Of a stretch of 64,000 nucleotides of DNA, positions 62,593 through 64,000 are shown piece after piece. Location of the stretch: contig NZ_JIAI01000012.1 in NCBI RefSeq assembly GCF_000620785.1, positions 62,001 through 126,000 of the forward strand, in the 5' to 3' direction. The position numbers and the translations under genes are program-made. Each line of letters starts with the position of its first letter. The first letter of the stretch is position 1. Origin of the DNA: Actinospineispora acaciae DSM 45401. GTDB lineage: Bacteria > Actinomycetota > Actinomycetes > Mycobacteriales > Pseudonocardiaceae. The notes under the pieces were generated by a model. That model saw only the letters and a list, made by a program, of their open reading frames with translations, did not search any database and was not told the DNA's origin.

Positions 62593-63510
62593 ATGAAGGC
62601 GATCGTGGTGACGGACCAGGCCGAGGGAACGGCCGGGATGACGCTGGTCGAGCGTCCTGAGCCGGAGGCCGCGGGGAACGACGTCCTCGTCGAGGTTCAC
62701 GCGTCGGGATTCACCCCGGGTGAGCTGTCGTGGCCGTCGACCTGGACGGATCGCCTCGGCCGCGACCGGACGCCGTCGATCCCGGGGCACGAGCTGGCCG
62801 GTGTGGTCAGCGTCCTCGGCTATGGGACGACGGGGCTGTCGGTCGGACAGCGGGTGTTCGGCCTCACCGACTGGACTCGCGACGGCACCCTCGCGGAGTT
62901 CGCGGCCGTCGAGGCGCGCAACCTCGCGCCGCTGCCGGGCGACGTCGACTTCACGGTGGGCGCGAGCCTGCCGATCTCGGGGCTGACCGCATGGCAGGGA
63001 CTGTTCGAGCACGGCCACCTTCGGCCGGGACAGAGCGTGCTCGCGCACGGTGCGGCCGGCGGCGTCGGATCGATGGTGGCCCAGCTCGCGCGTGAGGCCG
63101 GTGCGTACGTCATCGGTACCGGGCGCGCCGCCGACCGTCAGGCCGTGCTCGACTTCGGCGCGATGGAGTTCGTCGACCTCGAGAACGACTCACTGGAAGA
63201 CGTCGGCGGAGTCGATGTGGTGTTCGACGTCATCGGTGGCGACATCGGGAAGCGGTCGGCGGCGCTGGTCCGAGCCGGCGGAACACTGGTGACCATCGCC
63301 GGCCCGCCGGCCGCACGGCCCTCGGACGGCCTGGCGATCGACTTCGTCGTCGAGTCCGATCGCGCCCAGCTCGGTGAGGTTGTCCAGCGGGTGCGGGACG
63401 GACGTCTGCGGACGGTCATCGGCAACGTCGCGACCCTCGACGATGCCGTCGCCGCCTTCAACCCGACCGAGCGGACCAACGGAAAGACGATCATCCGCGT
63501 ACGTCCGTGA
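62593..63510 (+). CDS. NAD(P)H-dependent quinone-oxidoreductase-like protein (MDR family)
   Basis: A 305-residue medium-chain dehydrogenase without structural zinc Cys. 'RTPSIPGHELAGVVSVLGYGTTGLSVGQRVFGL' is the substrate half; the cofactor loop is 'VLAHGAAGGVGSMVAQLAREAGAYVIGTGRA' (AAGGVG), with a basic 'GRAADR' that suggests NADPH. It is of the zeta-crystallin/quinone oxidoreductase kind that detoxifies quinones and enals. ATG 62593 follows AAGGAGGTGTCGG; the longer frame to 62470 runs through the operators and is rejected. Control by the divergent TetR-type regulator is likely. Confidence 0.93.
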   Translation: MKAIVVTDQAEGTAGMTLVERPEPEAAGNDVLVEVHASGFTPGELSWPSTWTDRLGRDRTPSIPGHELAGVVSVLGYGTTGLSVGQRVFGLTDWTRDGTLAEFAAVEARNLAPLPGDVDFTVGASLPISGLTAWQGLFEHGHLRPGQSVLAHGAAGGVGSMVAQLAREAGAYVIGTGRAADRQAVLDFGAMEFVDLENDSLEDVGGVDVVFDVIGGDIGKRSAALVRAGGTLVTIAGPPAARPSDGLAIDFVVESDRAQLGEVVQRVRDGRLRTVIGNVATLDDAVAAFNPTERTNGKTIIRVRP

Positions 63511-63528
63511 CGGTCGAGGGAAGCCTGG

Positions 63529-63828
63529 TCAGGAGAAGATGGCGTGCACCTGGTCGACCGCCTCCGGGCCGTAGCCGACCGTGCCCACCGGGACGGCGCC
63601 GTCGATCGCCTCGATGATCCGGCCCGCCCACACCGGGCCGAAGCCGCCGCACAGCTCGATCAGCTGCACGCCCTCGGCCACCAGTCGCCGCGCCACCTCG
63701 ACACCCTGCTCGGGCTTCTCCACGCCGACCAGCACGGTGCGGCAGCTCCCGGTGTCGGCGACCGTGTACGAGCCAGCCGCGTCGCTGCCGGCCGCCGTGT
63801 AGATGAAGCCCCAGTGGGTCAGCGCCAT
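63529..63828 (-). CDS. DUF6506 family protein
   Basis: A 99-residue protein matching DUF6506: 'HWGFIYTAAGSD' opening, 'RTVLVGVEKPEQGVEVARRLVAEGVQLIELCGGFGPVWAGRIIEAIDGAVPVGTVGYGPEAVDQVHAIF'. The pattern is a small (beta/alpha) unit with a 'CGGFGP' turn that could bind phosphate. ATG 63828 follows AGGAAGGGAGC and comes nine bases after the truncated Gfo/Idh/MocA gene's stop, so the two form an operon. Function unknown. Confidence 0.82.
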   Translation of the reverse strand: MALTHWGFIYTAAGSDAAGSYTVADTGSCRTVLVGVEKPEQGVEVARRLVAEGVQLIELCGGFGPVWAGRIIEAIDGAVPVGTVGYGPEAVDQVHAIFS

Positions 63829-63837
63829 GCTCCCTTC

Positions 63838-64000
63838 CTACCCGAGCACGGCGGTGCCGGCCGTCGCGGCGTGACGCACCGCATCCAGGAGCTCGTGCAC
63901 CCGTACGCCGGTCGCGAAGTCCGGGACGTTCCGCCCGCCGGTGCGGATGTCCTCGGCGAGGTGCCGGTAGAGCCGTGACACGTGGCGCGCGGCGGTCACC
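63838..64000 (-). CDS. Gfo/Idh/MocA-family oxidoreductase, C-terminal end only
   Basis: The last 54 codons of a gene that enters from the right edge. 'SRLYRHLAEDIRTG...VPDFATGVRVHELLDAVRHAATAGTAVLG' is the usual end of Gfo/Idh/MocA sugar dehydrogenases ('F.dGlrvlellDAv..Sa..g'). The start and NAD-binding domain are out of view, so the family call rests on this tail. The TAG stop is nine bases before the DUF6506 start. Confidence 0.65.
   Translation of the reverse strand, partial: VTAARHVSRLYRHLAEDIRTGGRNVPDFATGVRVHELLDAVRHAATAGTAVLG

Overview
The window is very GC-rich, genes start often with GTG, ribosome-binding sites are AGGAGG-like and the gene content (paired clpP1/clpP2, Obg with the proB/proA/nadD neighbourhood, TIGR03960/TIGR03936 genes beside an RNase E/G, DUF4233 after folC) is that of an actinobacterium. 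The style suggests the Pseudonocardiales, but that rank is inference. No tRNA, rRNA, CRISPR array, insertion sequence or prophage was recognised.

Backbone. The window carries a chromosomal core that is conserved across Actinobacteria, in the usual order on the + strand: tig, clpP1, clpP2, clpX (3.5-7.8 kb); valS, folC, DUF4233 (13.5-17.9 kb); ndk (21.3 kb); the TIGR03960 radical SAM gene, a GNAT gene, TIGR03936, rne, rplU, rpmA, obg, proB (35.7-45.3 kb); proA (50.5 kb); nadD (61.2 kb). Accessory blocks interrupt this core.

Accessory blocks. (1) 0-3.3 kb: a GntR regulator cut by the window edge, a gene-poor stretch, a small hypothetical gene and a CopD-like membrane protein coupled to a FhuF-type [2Fe-2S] protein. 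(2) 7.9-9.2 kb: an Mrr-type restriction endonuclease between two diverged copies of the fdhD 3' end plus a 60-bp palindrome. (3) 9.2-13.4 kb: fdhD facing away from an oxalate/formate-type transporter with its 44-residue partner, a DUF6457 protein and an unrecognised protein with a possible Cys-His-Asp triad. (4) 18-21.2 kb and 21.7-35.7 kb: stress, regulatory and metabolic genes, including an aldo/keto reductase, LysR and TetR regulators, two sigma-70 factors with C-terminal SnoaL domains, a peroxiredoxin-like protein, a MBL-fold enzyme, a nitrilase-family enzyme, a HicA-like gene with an overlapping partner, and a three-gene ABC exporter. (5) 45.4-50.4 kb, between proB and proA: an alpha/beta hydrolase with a QsdR-type regulator, HAD, AraC and two methyltransferases. 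(6) 51.8-61.1 kb, between proA and nadD: a Shedu-type nuclease, a membrane protein, a RecQ helicase fused to a phosphoribosyltransferase-like tail, a MoxR/VWA pair, a MerR-MFS operon and a flavin-binding PPOX-type protein. (7) 61.8-64 kb: TetR, quinone-oxidoreductase-like gene, DUF6506 and a truncated Gfo/Idh/MocA gene.

The main structural discovery is a family of six dispersed near-perfect palindromes (core GTGAGTGGTTAGCG, six-base loop containing CATAG), all at gene 3' ends and four of them between convergent genes. A second theme is immunity: Mrr, Shedu and possibly the HicA-like pair sit in the breaks of the core order, and the Mrr locus shows the scar of its acquisition. Many genes also seem to be transcribed leaderless, with a TANNNT -10 box 6-8 bases before the start codon.
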